A stretch of DNA of 64,000 nt from Mesorhabditis belari (taxonomy: Eukaryota; Nematoda; Chromadorea; Rhabditida; Rhabditidae): positions 1-64,000 of the forward strand of contig CAUEEP010000077.1 in NCBI GenBank assembly GCA_958450365.1, written 5' to 3'. The first letter of the stretch is position 1. Each line of letters starts with the position of its first letter. Shown here piece after piece: positions 1 to 11,154 of this stretch. A program made the position numbers and the translations under genes. Under the pieces are notes generated by a model that did not search any database, was not told the DNA's origin, and saw only the letters and a program-made list of their open reading frames with translations.

Positions 1-1539
1 AGCCTAGCCCAGCCTAGCTTAGCCCCAGCCAGCCTAATCACTGGGGGCCAGTTTTTTCTCGGAATAAGACAACGATCTTTTGGATTTAGCGTAGTTCAGA
101 TGAAAAGAACCTATTCAAACAAGTTTACTAGAAAGCACAAAGCACTCCGCAAAACGAATCCATTAGATAGGGTGTACCGTGAATGCACCTTTGATTTAGA
201 TGGATATAGAAGAATTCCAAATGTATGCCCAAGATTCGGGGTTTTCCTGAAAATTGGGGCAACTGAAACCAAAAAATGATGAAAAGCAATCTCAAAATAG
301 CTTTTAAGATAAATAGTGTGGGTTCCAGGAATGCAACTTTGCTTCAGGGAAATGGGCAAGGGTCAACAGTGTGCCCGGAGATTCTGGGGTGCCTTGTAAA
401 ATTCAGTAACTGAACCAAAAGAAATGGTGAAAAGTACTCAAAAAGCCATGTATTGTTATGGTGCTGTGTTCCAGAATGCAACTTTGCTCAAGGAAATAGC
501 AAGGTTCAACAGTATACCCAAGATTCGCGGCGTTGTTCTCAAATTGGGTAACTGAAATCAGTGCAAAATGATGAAAAAACATCCCAAAAGCCATTTAGTA
601 AATAGGGTGCGTTCCAGAATGCAACTTCTTGTTTCAGGGAAATGGCAAGGTTCAACAGTATACCCAGTGATTCGCGGTTGTTCTCAAAATATCAAAACTG
701 AACTAGAACAAAATGATGAAAAAGTGCCCCGCAAAACGTGTCCATTAGATAGTGTGTGTGCCGTGAATGCAACTCTCAGCTTTGAGTCAAAACCAAGTCA
801 AGCCTCACCTTAAGTCCTGTTCAAAACCTGGTTGTAAACTGGGCCAATCCTAATTCAACCCAATTCAAACCCAGTAACCCAAGTGCCAGTCTAGAAAGGC
901 AAAATTCAAGATCCATGCTCAAATCAAGATCACATTGTGATCCAAGATCAACAACAGATCCAAGAAGAAACTTCAGTCCAAATCCAGCACTTCCTTCTTT
1001 CTCCTTGTTTACCAGCACGTGTTTTGCCTAATCGTGTTTTGCCTTAATTTCCAATGGAACACAAAAACAGAGCAAACAAAACGAACAACCTGCCAATGTC
1101 TTCGGGACTTCACGTTTTTTCTCCCATCAACTGTTCCTAATTCTTTTCAACAATGCCACACAAAAACGAGCCAAAGATCTCTCTCCGAAATTCACTTCCT
1201 CTGATCTTTCCCATTCCCCATTCTTACATCAGTTTTTGTCGTGCGAAAATATCTTTTCTTTTTAGCTTTTTCTTTTCTTTTTCTTTTCTTTTTTGGTCTA
1301 AATTTCCCATTTTTTTTCCCATTTTCGATCCAAAAAGCCCCGCCTTTCCATTGGCTTTTTCCAAAAATCCGCCTTGATTCAAAGGGGGCGGGGCAGTCCC
1401 TTTCCTGGTCCTGATGTAAATAGACAGCTCTGAATGTTCACTCCCTGTCGCTAACTTTTTCAACACTCAGACCGAGTGTCTTGAGTCTAAATTCTACTGT
1501 ACTTCTCTCTTTACTATTAGTACGTTACAATAGCGTGTT

Positions 1540-1800
1540 TCTGATCTTTGGCTGGCTTTGGCTTGCTTTGGCTGGCTTGACTTGTTTTTGGCTGGCTTTT
1601 GACTCAATTTTTGGCTGGCTTTGACTCTGCTTTGGCTGGCTTTGGCTTGCTTTGACTGGCTTTGACTTGCTTTGGCTGGCATTTTTGGCTTGCTTTGACT
1701 GGCTTTGACTTGCTTTGGCTGGCTTTGGCTTGCTTTGACTGGCTTTGACTTGCTTTGGCTTGCTTTGGCTTGCTTTGGCTGGCTTTGGCTGGCTTTGACG
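1540..1800. repeat. Minisatellite, CTTTGGCTGG-type unit
   Basis: A 10-bp unit CTTTGGCTGG, with the variants CTTTGGCTTG and CTTTGACTGG, repeats about 25 times in the loop of the first foldback. Confidence 0.85.
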
Positions 1801-1899
1801 CTTGAATTCTAGACTAACTAAAGCCTAAGGCTTCTCCGTAACTCTGGCAAATGTCAAGTCAAAGCCTGCCCTCCCTCAGGTCCAGGTTCGTCGGCCAGG

Positions 1900-2120
1900 A
1901 AACCGATTTTGCCGAACTCCAGGTCAAGCCAGGCCTACCGTACAGCCTTTAGCACGCCCACCGTATACCTTTAGCATCCGCCTCACCGCATACCTTGCCC
2001 AGCCAGGCCTACCGTATGCCTTTGGCAAGCCTACCGTATACCTTTGCCCAGCCAGGCCTACCGTATGCCTTTGCCGAAGCTCAGCCTACTGATTCAGCAA
2101 GCCAGGCCTACCACAGGGTC
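1900..2120. repeat. Short repeats with CCAGGCCTACCGTATGCC core
   Basis: Degenerate units of about 20-30 bp containing CCAGGCCTACCGTA and GCCTTTG recur about seven times. No gene is seen. Confidence 0.65.
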
Positions 2121-2770
2121 GTCTTTTAGCCTTGAAGTGAATGAAACGCGTGTACCCTGTTGAACCTTGCCATTTCTGGAAGCAAAGTTGCATTCTGGAA
2201 CGCATTACACTATTTAATAAACGGCTTTTCGGGTACTTTTCATCATTTTTTTTGGTTCAGTTACCCAATTTTCGAGAGCTAGCCACTGCGAATCTTGGGC
2301 ATACTGTTGAACCTTGCCATTTCCCTAAAGCAAAGTTGCATTCTGGAGCGCAAGCACTATTTAACAAATGGTTTTTGAGTACTTTTCATCATTTCCTTTG
2401 GTTCAGTTACCCAAATCTCTCGAGAACACCCCTGAATTTTGGGCACACTGTTGAACCTTGCTAGTTCCCTTACGGGCAAACTTGTTCCCATTCTGGAACG
2501 CACATTACAGAATAAATGGCTTTTGGGTGCTTTTTTCATCATTTTCTTTTGGTTCAGTTACCCAATTTCGAGAACAACCCCGAATCTTGGGCATACTGTT
2601 GAATTCTTCTATATCCATCTAATCAAAGTTGCATTCTGGAACAACACGCTATCTTTAATGGATACGTTTTGCGGAGTGCTTTGTGCTTTCTAGTAAACTT
2701 GTTTAAATAGATTCCTCATCTAGACTACGCTAAATCCAAAAGCCATTGTCTATTCCAAAAAAAACTGATT

Positions 2771-3250
2771 AGCTGATTAGCTGACTAGATTAGGTATTTG
2801 GATGGGCAACGGTGAGCCAAAAAAATACAAAGGGAGTACCTGGCACTTTTTATATACCAGATCTCCAATGATTACAATCTTTTTTTTCATCAAAATCCAT
2901 GAGAATTCGAAAATTCTCATTCGTTTTCAGACTGAAATTTTACGGAAATTTGCAAGTTCTGCATGGGTTTTTTTTTTTTTTGAAACAAACGCGCTCAAAA
3001 ACTGCACGCGGCGACTGTGCGCTGGCAACAGGTACGCTTGCTAATTTTGATTAGAGGAAATTTGTTTGGAGAGATTTGAAACCCTCGGGAAGCGACAAGA
3101 ATCAACGAAAAATCAACGAAAGACCAGGAAAAGACTTCTTTTTCTGAGATTTCTTCTAGAAATGCTATTTTTGCTTTCAGCTTTCAAGCTGAGCTGTTGA
3201 GCTTTTTTTTTGAGGTTGTAGAGACTTGCCCGTAGCGGATCTGATCTTTA
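2771..3250. other. No gene seen
   Basis: AT-rich sequence with homopolymer runs. I see no coding exon with plausible splice signals. Confidence 0.4.
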
Positions 3251-3960
3251 TGGGTTGTGTATTGCCTACTGTGCGGGCTAGGAGTACTGTAGGGGCTCTG
3301 TAAGTACAGGGAGTACTGTAAGGGGTTACTGTAAGTACTAGGAGTACTGTAAGCAATCAAGCAATCTGTATACTTTGTGTTTAGCTAAACATTCGCCTCC
3401 CTGGTTCCTGTAAGCCATTGTAAGCTAGGTAGGCCAGATAGCTTGCGTTTACAAAGCTAAAGTAGCGTGTGTGGAAATCCTACAGTACTCTAGTGCTTAC
3501 AGTAACCCTTACAGTACTCCTAGTACTTACAGAAGCCCTTACAGTACTCCTTGTACTTACAGAGCCCTTACACCCTTACAGTACCCAGGGCGGGGATCGA
3601 ACTTATGAGGTCTCGCTCTGTGCGGTCGCAGAAACGAGCGCGCTACCACTCGGCCACAGCTGCACCAGACCCGTCCGCCAGAAGGCCGCCCAAATGCCGT
3701 TCCGGAAGACCCAAACGATCACATTTTCAGATTCCTAACAAACTTTAGAGACTTATAACTCCTCACAGATTGTCATTTAAAGGCCAAAAACGGAATACAT
3801 ATTCGGAATCAGCATCAAATTCTGCCCATAATTGCAGCATTTTTTCGGTTTTTGGTCTTTCCTTGTAAGTCCTTGAAGTCCTTGAAGCCACAGTAGCCTA
3901 CAGTAGACTGTAACTGGCCTCATAAGCTCGATCCCCGCCCTGGGTGCTGTAAGCGACCAG
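3250..3960. repeat. GGAGTACTGTAAG repeats, partly inverted, around a tRNA-like segment
   Basis: Units with GGAGTACTGTAAG lie at 3280-3360 and their reverse complement (CTTACAGTACTCC) at 3475-3590. The motif CCCAGGGCGGGGATCGA at about 3583 returns inverted at about 3928-3945. The block looks like a foldback built from a tRNA-like core and short repeats. Confidence 0.6.
3592..3672 (-). tRNA. tRNA-like sequence, probably a tRNA pseudogene or SINE head
   Basis: On the minus strand the segment has an A-box-like GTGGCCGAGTGGTAGCGC and a B-box GTTCGATCCCC at the expected spacing. The acceptor ends do not pair convincingly and the anticodon arm is irregular, so a working tRNA is doubtful. The B-box region is also repeated inverted near 3925-3945, which favours a tRNA-derived repeat. 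Confidence 0.3.
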
Positions 3961-4019
3961 TTCTTTCGAAGATTCCCAGAACTTACAGTACTTCTATTGG
4001 ACTCTTCAGTTGTTCTGTT

Positions 4020-4180
4020 TGTTCTGTTCTGTTCTTCTCCATGCTAAGAGCTCCATTGCTAAGAGCTCCATTGCTAGGAGCTCCATTGTTAGGAGCTCCG
4101 CTTGCTAAGCTCCATTGACTCCATTGCTAGAAGCTCCATTTCTCCATTGCTACCTCCATTGCTCCATTGCTCCTCCTCTT
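4020..4180. repeat. Minisatellite GCTAAGAGCTCCATT
   Basis: A 15-bp unit, GCTAAGAGCTCCATT with variants, repeats about eight times. The following 4180-4640 is CT-rich and holds no gene that I can support. Confidence 0.75.
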
Positions 4181-4639
4181 CCCCTCGACTTTCACCTTCG
4201 TGCCATTCGTTGTGCTTGGAACACAGAGACTGTTCAAGGCCGACTCAAGAAAATCCTATCTCTGACTTTTCTCTGAGAAAACTGGAACTGGCTCCGCCCC
4301 TGCCGAGCGGTACCAGGTTGAGTGGCACTCGGCCAGATCTTTCCCCCAAAACCATCTTTCCCCAAACCACTCCCCTTTCTTTTCCCCGCCTCTTTTCTCA
4401 AATTTTTCGTTTCCTTTTCGCGCGCTTTAGTCAACATTCCTCTGAGTTCAGAGAACTTCGAGAAAATGTCTTTTTTTCTTTTTTTCTTAGAAAAAGTCTA
4501 TGTCTATGTTTTATTTTTAAGATTTTCGACAATATTTGATTGTCGTCAGTAAGATTGTCGACAATATCATTTCCAGAACCCTTTCAGCAATCCAAGAAAT
4601 ACCGATTAAGTTCTAGTTTTGGTCATTGGACATAGAAGT

Positions 4640-5400
4640 TTGTAGCTACAGCAAGCCTAAGCTGTCAACGTAGCTATAGTAAGCCTAAGCCGTCAATGTA
4701 GCTATAGTAAGGCCTAAGCCTAAGCCTGAGCCTGAGCCTAAGCCCCTTCAACGTAGCTACAGTAAGCCTAACCCGTCAATGTAGCTATAGTGGGCCTAAG
4801 CCTAAGCCTGAGCCTGAGCCCCTAAGCCGTCAACGTAGCTATAGTAAGCCTAAGCCATCAACGTAGCTACAGTAAGCCTAAGCCTAAGCCTGAGCCCGAG
4901 CCTAAGCCGTCAACGTAGCTATAGTAAGCCTAAGCCATCAACGTAGCTGCAGTAAGCCTAAGCCTAAGCCTGAGCCTGTGCCTAAGCCGTCAACGTAGCT
5001 ATAGTAAGCCTAAGCCATCAACGTAGCTACAGTAAGCCTAAGCCTAAGCCTGAGCCTGAGCCTAAGCCGTCAACGTAGCTATAGTAAGCCCTAAGCCATC
5101 AACGTAGCTACAGTAAGCCTAAGCCTAAGCCTGAGCCTGAGCCTAAGCCGTCAACGTAGCTATAGTAAGCCTAACCCGTCAATGTAGCTATAGTAAGCCT
5201 AAGCCTAAGCCTGAGCCTGAGCCTAAGCCGTCAACGTAGCTATAGTAAGCCTAAGCCTTCAACGTAGCTACGGTAAGCCTAACCCGTCAACATAGCTATA
5301 GTAAGCCTAACCCGTCAATGTAGCTATAGTAAGCCTACGTAGCTGTCGTCATCAGTACTTGTCCGTCATCAGTACTTGTCCGTCATCAGTACTCCCCCAG
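4640..5400. repeat. Higher-order minisatellite (AAGCCTAAGCC / GTAGCTATAGT)
   Basis: A composite array alternates AAGCCTAAGCCTGAGCC blocks with CGTCAACGTAGCTATAGT blocks, in a higher-order period of roughly 110-115 bp. It ends with three copies of CGTCATCAGTACTTGTC at 5343-5395. No coding sequence is seen. Confidence 0.85.
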
Positions 5401-5753
5401 AACTCACTCACAAGCTTTCTAACTATATCTATCTATATCTAGCTCAATGACCTTGTGCCTCTCTTGAGGAAAGAACTTCACTTCTTCTTTCTTTCACTTC
5501 TTCTCTCTTTCACTTCTCTTATAGTTCAAAGTTTTGGTGATCTGTTCTATGTTTTTCGTTTTTAAATCTCCCTCTTTTCTTTTTTGATCTTAATGCTTTC
5601 AAATTTGACTTTTACAAATTATTGTTTTCAATAAAGTAGCTAAATCTTTATTTAGCTAATTTAGCTATTTTGTTCAATCTTTATCTGAAAGAAATTTCAG
5701 AAATCAAAAACTCTTCAAAACTCTTCAAATCCTTCAAAACTCTTCAATCAACA
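5401..5753 (+). promoter_or_regulatory. Upstream region of the His-rich secreted protein gene
   Basis: This AT- and CT-rich stretch precedes the start codon at 5754. Short CTTCAAA repeats (about 5710-5745) lie just before the start. I see no clear TATA box or splice-acceptor motif adjoining the ATG, so the 5' end of the transcript is not defined. Confidence 0.35.
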
Positions 5754-7360
5754 ATGCGCACATTGATCACCTTTCTCTGCGTTCTTCTCACTTTAGCGGC
5801 TCTTGTCTCCAAAGCTCGGCCTAAAGGTTTGTGAATGAAATGAATATGAGTTGGGAACTGTAGTGGTTAAAGTTAAAGGGTAGTGATTAAAGTAAAAGTG
5901 TGTAGTTGAAAGTAAAGCTGTAGTAGTTAAAGTAAAAGCGCAGTGGTTAAAGTAAAGTGTAGTGGTTAAAGCTCACTACAAGCACCTTAGTTGAGTCAAA
6001 ATTGGTCTAACTACGAGATAGCTATAGAGATAGCTATGAGATAGCTATGAGATAGCTATGTGATTGAGAACTTTCAAGAGATCGGGATAGAAGAAAATGC
6101 TAAACAAATGTCGAATAGAATTTTCAAAGTTACTTTTTAACTTTGACTTTTAAAGTACTTTTAAAGTTTTGTTTGCAAGTCCAGGTTGACAAGTCCAAAC
6201 AAGTCCAGATTCACCAAATCATTCCCAATTTCTCGTTTTTAGATTACGACTACTTGAGCGGAAATGGTGGGAAAAGCACTGAACATCCCGGAGTGGCCAT
6301 CGATCGAGAGGTGCCCAGACACAAGTAAGGATTAGGCTTAAGCTTAGGCTTAGGCTCAGGCTCAGGCTTAGACTCAGGCTTAGACTCAGGCTTGGACTTG
6401 GTGCAAAGGCTGGCGGCCAGCGCCTGGCACTAAGTCTCTTTGGGTTTGGGCTGAACCCCCATTTTCTGGATCTCAGCCGGTTCTCGGAGCTAAGGGGACA
6501 CCCGTTTGGCGGTGTGCTGGAACCCAATGGTAGTATGTTTCAGGCTTAGGTTCAGGCTTAGACTCAAGCTCGGCAGCTCAATTTCCTTGATAACAAGATC
6601 TCCTAAAGCTTTTGTTTAGATATGGCCATCACCACCATAAAAAACATCATCACACCGCTGGCGACTCAAAAAAGATTTTCTCAAGACGAATCGGCCGGCA
6701 AGCTACGCAAATATTTCGAGGATCACTACTTGTAAAGTGAGTTTTGTCTTTTGTCATTTGGCTCATGTCATTTGCCTCATGTCATTTGGCTCATGTCATT
6801 TGGCTCATGTCATTTGGCTCATGTCATTTGGCTCATGTCATTTGGCTCATGTCATTTGGTTCATGTCATTTGGTTCATGTCATTTGGTTCATGTCATTTG
6901 GCTCATGTCATTTGGCTCATGTCATTTGGTTCCATGTCATTTGGTTCATGTCATTTGGCTCATGTCATTTGGTTCATGTCATTTGGTTCATGTCATTTGG
7001 CTCATGTCATTTGGCTCATGTCATTTGGCTCATGTCATTTGGCTCATGTCATTCGGCTCATGTCATTCAGCTCATGTCATTTGGTCACCACACTCGGGTT
7101 GATCTTCCCTTGTTAGTCACAAATGTTAGTCACAAATGTTAATCACAAATGTTAGTGACAAATGTTAATCACAAATATTACTCACAACTTTTTAGTTATC
7201 AGGCTTTCTATTGACTAATTTCATTCTTTAGGTGTCACTCGAATCACTGAAGAGCTCCGGTTCCTCAGGCATCCTCGGACGCTTCCTCGGACGGTTTTCA
7301 GCTTCACTGTTCAACCAGATTCCCCGCTCTCTCGACATATCAATCAATGATCTCCAGTAG
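5754..7360 (+). CDS. Small secreted histidine-rich protein, four exons, family unknown
   Basis: Exons 5754-5826, 6243-6324, 6620-6731 and 7232-7360 join in phase to 131 residues. Each intron has GT...AG ends; the third donor (GTAAAGTGAG after CTT) was chosen because the alternative at GTGAGT gives an early stop. Residues 1-20 are a clear signal peptide (MRTLITFLCVLLTLAALVSK). A basic, His-rich block (HHHHKKHHH) lies around residues 55-63, followed by an Arg-rich, amphipathic C-terminal half with FLGRF and SLFNQIP. There are no cysteines after the signal peptide. This could be a metal-binding or antimicrobial-type secreted peptide, but I recognise no family. The TAG stop is formed by the terminus of a MITE. 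Before that insertion the frame would have run on for 37 codons, so the C-terminus may be truncated. Confidence 0.6.
6741..7084. repeat. 14-bp minisatellite in intron 3 of the His-rich gene
   Basis: CATGTCATTTGGCT repeats about 24 times. Because 14 is not a multiple of three, all three forward frames read the same peptide repeat; the long open frames here are not genes. Confidence 0.9.
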
Positions 7361-7790
7361 AGTGTGTTCCTTGCGAGTAATGGGTTTTTTTAAACTTGGA
7401 AAGAATTACCGTACTTTTAGCGAGAATTATTGCGGTAAATTGGTGTAAAAATCGCCGCCTTATATACGGCCAGGCTTATATACGGCCAGGCTTATATACG
7501 GCCAGGCTTATATACGGCCAGGCTTATATACGGCCAGGCTTATATACGGCCAGGCTTATATACGGCCAGGCTTATATACGGCCAGGCTTATACGAGCCAG
7601 GGCTTATATACGAGCCAGGCTTATATACGAGCCAGGCTTATATACGAGCCAGGCTTATATACGGCCAGGCTTACATGAGCCAGGCTTATATACGAGCCAG
7701 GCTTATATACGGCCAGGCTTATATACGAGCTCAGGCTTATATACTCGTTCAAATTTGACTTACTCGCAAGGAATAAACTCTAATCTCCAG
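7350..7790. mobile_element. hAT-like MITE with 8-bp target duplication
   Basis: The element (7358-7782, 425 bp) is bounded by inverted ends TAGAGTGTGTTCCTTGCGAG and, inverted, TAGAGTTTATTCCTTGCGAG. It is flanked by the direct repeat ATCTCCAG at 7350-7357 and 7783-7790. An 8-bp duplication and TAGAG termini fit the hAT superfamily. It encodes no transposase. Its core is a 16-bp minisatellite. The first three bases, TAG, are in frame with the host gene and act as its stop codon. Confidence 0.75.
7456..7745. repeat. 16-bp minisatellite inside the hAT-like MITE
   Basis: CTTATATACGGCCAGG, with GAGCCAGG variants, repeats about 18 times and makes up most of the MITE. Confidence 0.9.
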
Positions 7791-8048
7791 TGCCTTTGGG
7801 AGTTCAAAGATTTCCATTTGTCACATTTGTCCCTTATAGAATTCCCTTATAGAATTCCCCCGATTTCTATAAGGGAAAATTTCCATAAAGCCCTAGTTGC
7901 ATAGATGTTTTATTTACAAGCAAATGCTTAGTTAATTCTATTTTCTTTTTTTATTTTTGCAATTTCCTGTCTATGCTTTTAACCTTTTAAACAACTTGAA
8001 GACCCGTAGAAGAATACTCGTTCGCGTCGCGTCGTTCGTTTAAATACC
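7791..8048. other. Former 3' end of the His-rich gene; no other gene seen
   Basis: The first 37 codons (7791-7901) stay open in the frame the His-rich gene would have if the MITE and one target copy were removed, ending at TAG 7902-7904. The remainder is AT-rich and featureless. Confidence 0.35.
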
Positions 8049-8050
8049 TA

Positions 8051-8592
8051 CCGTAAATACTGTAATAGTACCCCCCACCTCCCTCGTACAGTCGCGTAGT
8101 CGCAAAAGTTTTTTAGTATTCTTTTTTTGCAAAGCGCCCATACTTTCAAAAATGCGTCTTTGGTATCAAAAAATAGCCCTGAATTTCGGCTATTTTTTGA
8201 TACCAAAGATAATGACGGTGTTGCGTAGTCTAACTTTGAACGCGTTTTCTCGACACTCGTTTATGCTACAATGCGCGCTTTGGTATCAAAAAATAGCCCT
8301 GAATTTCAGCTATTTTTGATACCAAAGCGCATTGTAGCATAAACGAGCGTCGAGAAAAACGCGTCCAAAGCTCGCTCGATAAGAGCGAGCAAATTTAGAG
8401 AGATAAGGAATTAAATTTAGAGAGATAAGGAACCAAATTTAGAGAGATAAGGAGCCAAATTTAGAGAGATAAGGAACCAAGTTTGTTTTGCGTCGCAACG
8501 CTCCGCTCTGTCATTATGGAGGTGGTTTGTTTTGCGTCGCAACGCTCCGCACTGTCATTATGGGGGCGGGGGAACTATTACAGTATTTACGG
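8051..8592. mobile_element. Pogo-type MITE with nested hairpins
   Basis: The inverted ends CCGTAAATACTGTAATAGT (8051 and, inverted, ending 8592) match the ends of the pogo-type element at 40609-42012, and a TA dinucleotide precedes the left end. Inside are two hairpins built on TTTGGTATCAAAAAATAGCC (8158-8208 and 8279-8327), the second within longer arms (about 8235-8278 and 8328-8370). There is also a 22-bp unit, starting AAATTTAGAGAGATAAGGA, repeated four times at 8395-8480. No transposase is present. Confidence 0.75.
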
Positions 8593-8754
8593 CAAGTTTA
8601 AATAAAGTTGTTTAGAGGGTTCATTGTTGAGTGAAACTCGCAGTTTTTTGTCCGAATTTTGTTGTACACAATGATTTTTTTTTTCTTGGTTGATATATCA
8701 AATTTCTATTATTTCTATCAAAGATTATTTTTTTAAAGTGTTTGTTTTTGTTTT

Positions 8755-8860
8755 TTTGAATTGCTTTTTCTTGAATTGCTTTTTCTTGAATTGCTTTTTC
8801 TTGAATTGCTTTTTCTTGAATTGCTTTCTTTCGTGTGTGTGTGTGTGTGTGTGTATCCCC
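8755..8860. repeat. 15-bp repeat TTGCTTTTTCTTGAA and a GT microsatellite
   Basis: Five copies of a 15-bp unit (8760-8830) are followed by about eleven GT repeats (8834-8856). Confidence 0.85.
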
Positions 8861-9039
8861 GACTGCCAAAGTCGTCTCACATTGTTTTGTGGTGGATCTC
8901 AAAACATGCATATCTTTCAAAAAGGCTTATGAGAATTTGTTCTGAGAATTTGAGAATTCTATTTTTTGTTTGATTTTCGATTTGCTATGATTCGTTTCTA
9001 GCTGAATTGAAGATTGATTTTAGTGGAATTCTTATGAAT

Positions 9040-9190
9040 TTTGCTTTTAGCTTTTAGCTTTTGCTTTTTACTTTTACTTTTGGGCTTTTTTTTACTTTAT
9101 AATGTTTACTTTATAATGGTTACTTTATAATGTTTACTTTATAATGGTTACTTTAAAATGTTTACTTTATAATGTTTACTTTTTACTTTT
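9040..9190. repeat. TTTACTTTATAATGG repeats
   Basis: A 15-bp AT-rich unit repeats about six times. No gene is seen between 8860 and 9370. Confidence 0.7.
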
Positions 9191-9369
9191 CTACTTTTTT
9201 TATTAGCTTTTTCTTTTTTATTTTTTAATATTTATAGAACTTCTTTGCTTTGTCTGTAAAATTTGCATAATGTTCAAGTCCAACCTAGTGCATCGATTTG
9301 GAAACTGCTCAGCGCTGATTATTTTTTTCTTTTGTGTTATTTGGTTTTGATTTATATTGATATAGAGAA

Positions 9370-10030
9370 TATAAAATATTATAAATAAAATAAAATATAA
9401 ACAAACGAAATATAAAATAAAATATAAACAAACAAATATAAACAAGCAAAATATAAACAAACGAAATATAAACAAACAAAATAAAACAAGCAAAATATAA
9501 AATATTATAAAGAAAACAAATAAAACAAACAAACTATAAACAAAACAAATATGGGGGTGGGACATTTGCGCACCTTTTTTTGCTGGAAAAGGCCTTAGGT
9601 AAGGCCGTAGAGCTTCAAAAATGTTTTCATGTAAGGGAATCGTATGAGTAGATTCCGAATTTCGACAAATCAGACCTCGCTGACACGTCAAATTTGGGCT
9701 AAAAGGCAAAAACTACGCAGCTTAACGCTTTTCCGCAGTTTTTGCCTTTAGCCCAAATTTGACGTGTCAGCGAGGTCTGATTTGTCAAAATTCTGAATCT
9801 ACGCATACGATTCCCTTCTATGGAAACATTTTTGAAGCTCTACGACTTTTCCTAAGGCCTTTTCCAGCAAAAAAAAAGGTGCGCAAATGTCCAGGTGCGC
9901 AAAAAAAAAGGTCGCATTTGTCCCACCCCCATATAAACAAACAAGATATAAACAGACAAAATATAAACAAACAAAATATAAACAAACAAAATATTAACAA
10001 AATATTAAAAACATTATAAACATAATATAA
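9370..10030. repeat. ATAAACAAACAAAAT array split by a foldback MITE
   Basis: The AT-rich unit AAACAAACAAAATAT occurs on both sides (9370-9548 and 9930-10030) of a foldback at about 9549-9930, so the MITE appears to have inserted into the array. Confidence 0.7.
9549..9930. mobile_element. Foldback MITE, GTGGGACAAATGCGACC family
   Basis: A near-perfect palindrome: the outer ends read GGGGGTGGGACATTTGCG and, inverted, GGGGGTGGGACAAATGCG. Arms about 160 bp long meet near 9725. Copies of the same family lie at 18354-18829 and 19291-19622. Confidence 0.85.
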
Positions 10031-11150
10031 ACATAAACATTATATTATTCTAAAGTTGACTCAGCAGCTAAGACCAAAACACACTTTCAATGATCACAAC
10101 CCAAAACATCAACTCAAACATCAACACAAAACCTTGATCACAACACAAAACGTCAACTCAAGAACACAAGACACATACAAGACTCAAATTTAGTTTCAAT
10201 AACCCTCACATGACTAAATCAATTAGCCTCTTTCGTCTCTTCCGACTCTAAAATTCCCATCTCCCATATTAGCTTACAAATAGCTAAATTTCAAATCTCA
10301 AATTCCAAAGATGATGCCATATTTCAAGAGCTAAAATTTTCTCGATTCATATCACGCGTTTTCGTTGGCTAGCCGTTTGAGTGATGAGAATTAAGCTTAT
10401 TTAGCGTTTTGTGAGAAATGGGCAGCGTTTTGTGTGTACACAAGCCTCCCATTCAGTCTTATCAGTCCACAAAAAGCTCTACGAGAAAATTGTCGCGTGC
10501 CCGTCAGTTTTAGAAGAATTTTCGATTGCTTCTTGCTTCTTGACCAAAAACTTTTACGGAATTTCTCGAGTGAGAGGGGTTGAGGAAATGAAAGTCGACG
10601 AGATCATTTCCGGTTTGTAAGAAAAATCGTATCAGGAAATGAGAAAGGGTTGATGCCGACGATGTCAAGCTTAATATTAGAAAACTTAGAAAGTATTGCT
10701 GGGACTTTAGAACCATACTTTAGAACTAGTAGAACAGCGTACACTTAGGTACACTATAGAGCTATAACTTGTGACAAGCTCTTAATCCAATAACTTTTGC
10801 AATTTTCGTAGAATTCAAAGCTGAATAGACCTGGTACCTTTCTACGACGTGAAACAATATCAACGATCATGTAAAGCCTCAGTTGTTGCGAGTTCTCAGA
10901 CAACTTCCATACGAGTCTCGTTTCTCTGAAGCGCACTTTAAGTTTGTGATTCATTTTCAAAAAGTTTAACCATAAGCTAATGGTTGTTTTTTCGCGGAGC
11001 AGACATAAATAATTGGCTTTCGAAAAGTGCACTTTAGGGAAGCATTGCCTTTCTGTGGCATGAACCATGAACTTTACCAGTTGCGAATAGGGATCCATGA
11101 TTTCTCTCAAGTCACTTTCATCACTTTCAAAAAGCCTTTGTAATCAATTC
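10031..11150. other. Unassigned; weak open frames only
   Basis: The longest frame is 10754-11110 on the minus strand (118 codons), rich in charged and aromatic residues. I recognise no domain and see no convincing exon series around it. A frame at 10411-10620 (+) is equally anonymous. Neither has a signal peptide or a family motif. Confidence 0.25.
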
Positions 11151-11154
11151 AATG

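Larger units (their letters stand above)
49..2770. repeat. Large foldback element with tandem-unit arms
   Basis: The segments about 49-800 and 2141-2770 are imperfect reverse complements: for example the motif AAGCACAAAGCACTCCGCAA near 135 returns inverted near 2670-2690. Each arm is itself a direct tandem array of a unit of roughly 145 bp, recognised by the recurring GAATGCAACTTTG motif near 184, 330, 474, 616 and 766. The loop between the arms (800-2140) holds short repeats and no recognisable gene. Open frames here are short and shared between arms, so I do not call them genes. Whether it is a transposon or a rearranged satellite is not clear. Confidence 0.75.

Noticed and set aside
3592..3672. 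Functional tRNA
   Set aside because: A- and B-box motifs are present, but acceptor and anticodon stems do not form. The same applies to 23985-24062 and, less clearly, 32528-32615.
6737..7142. Three overlapping 120-130 codon frames with HVIWLMSFGSC repeats
   Set aside because: A 14-bp unit gives the same peptide in each frame; the array is within an intron.
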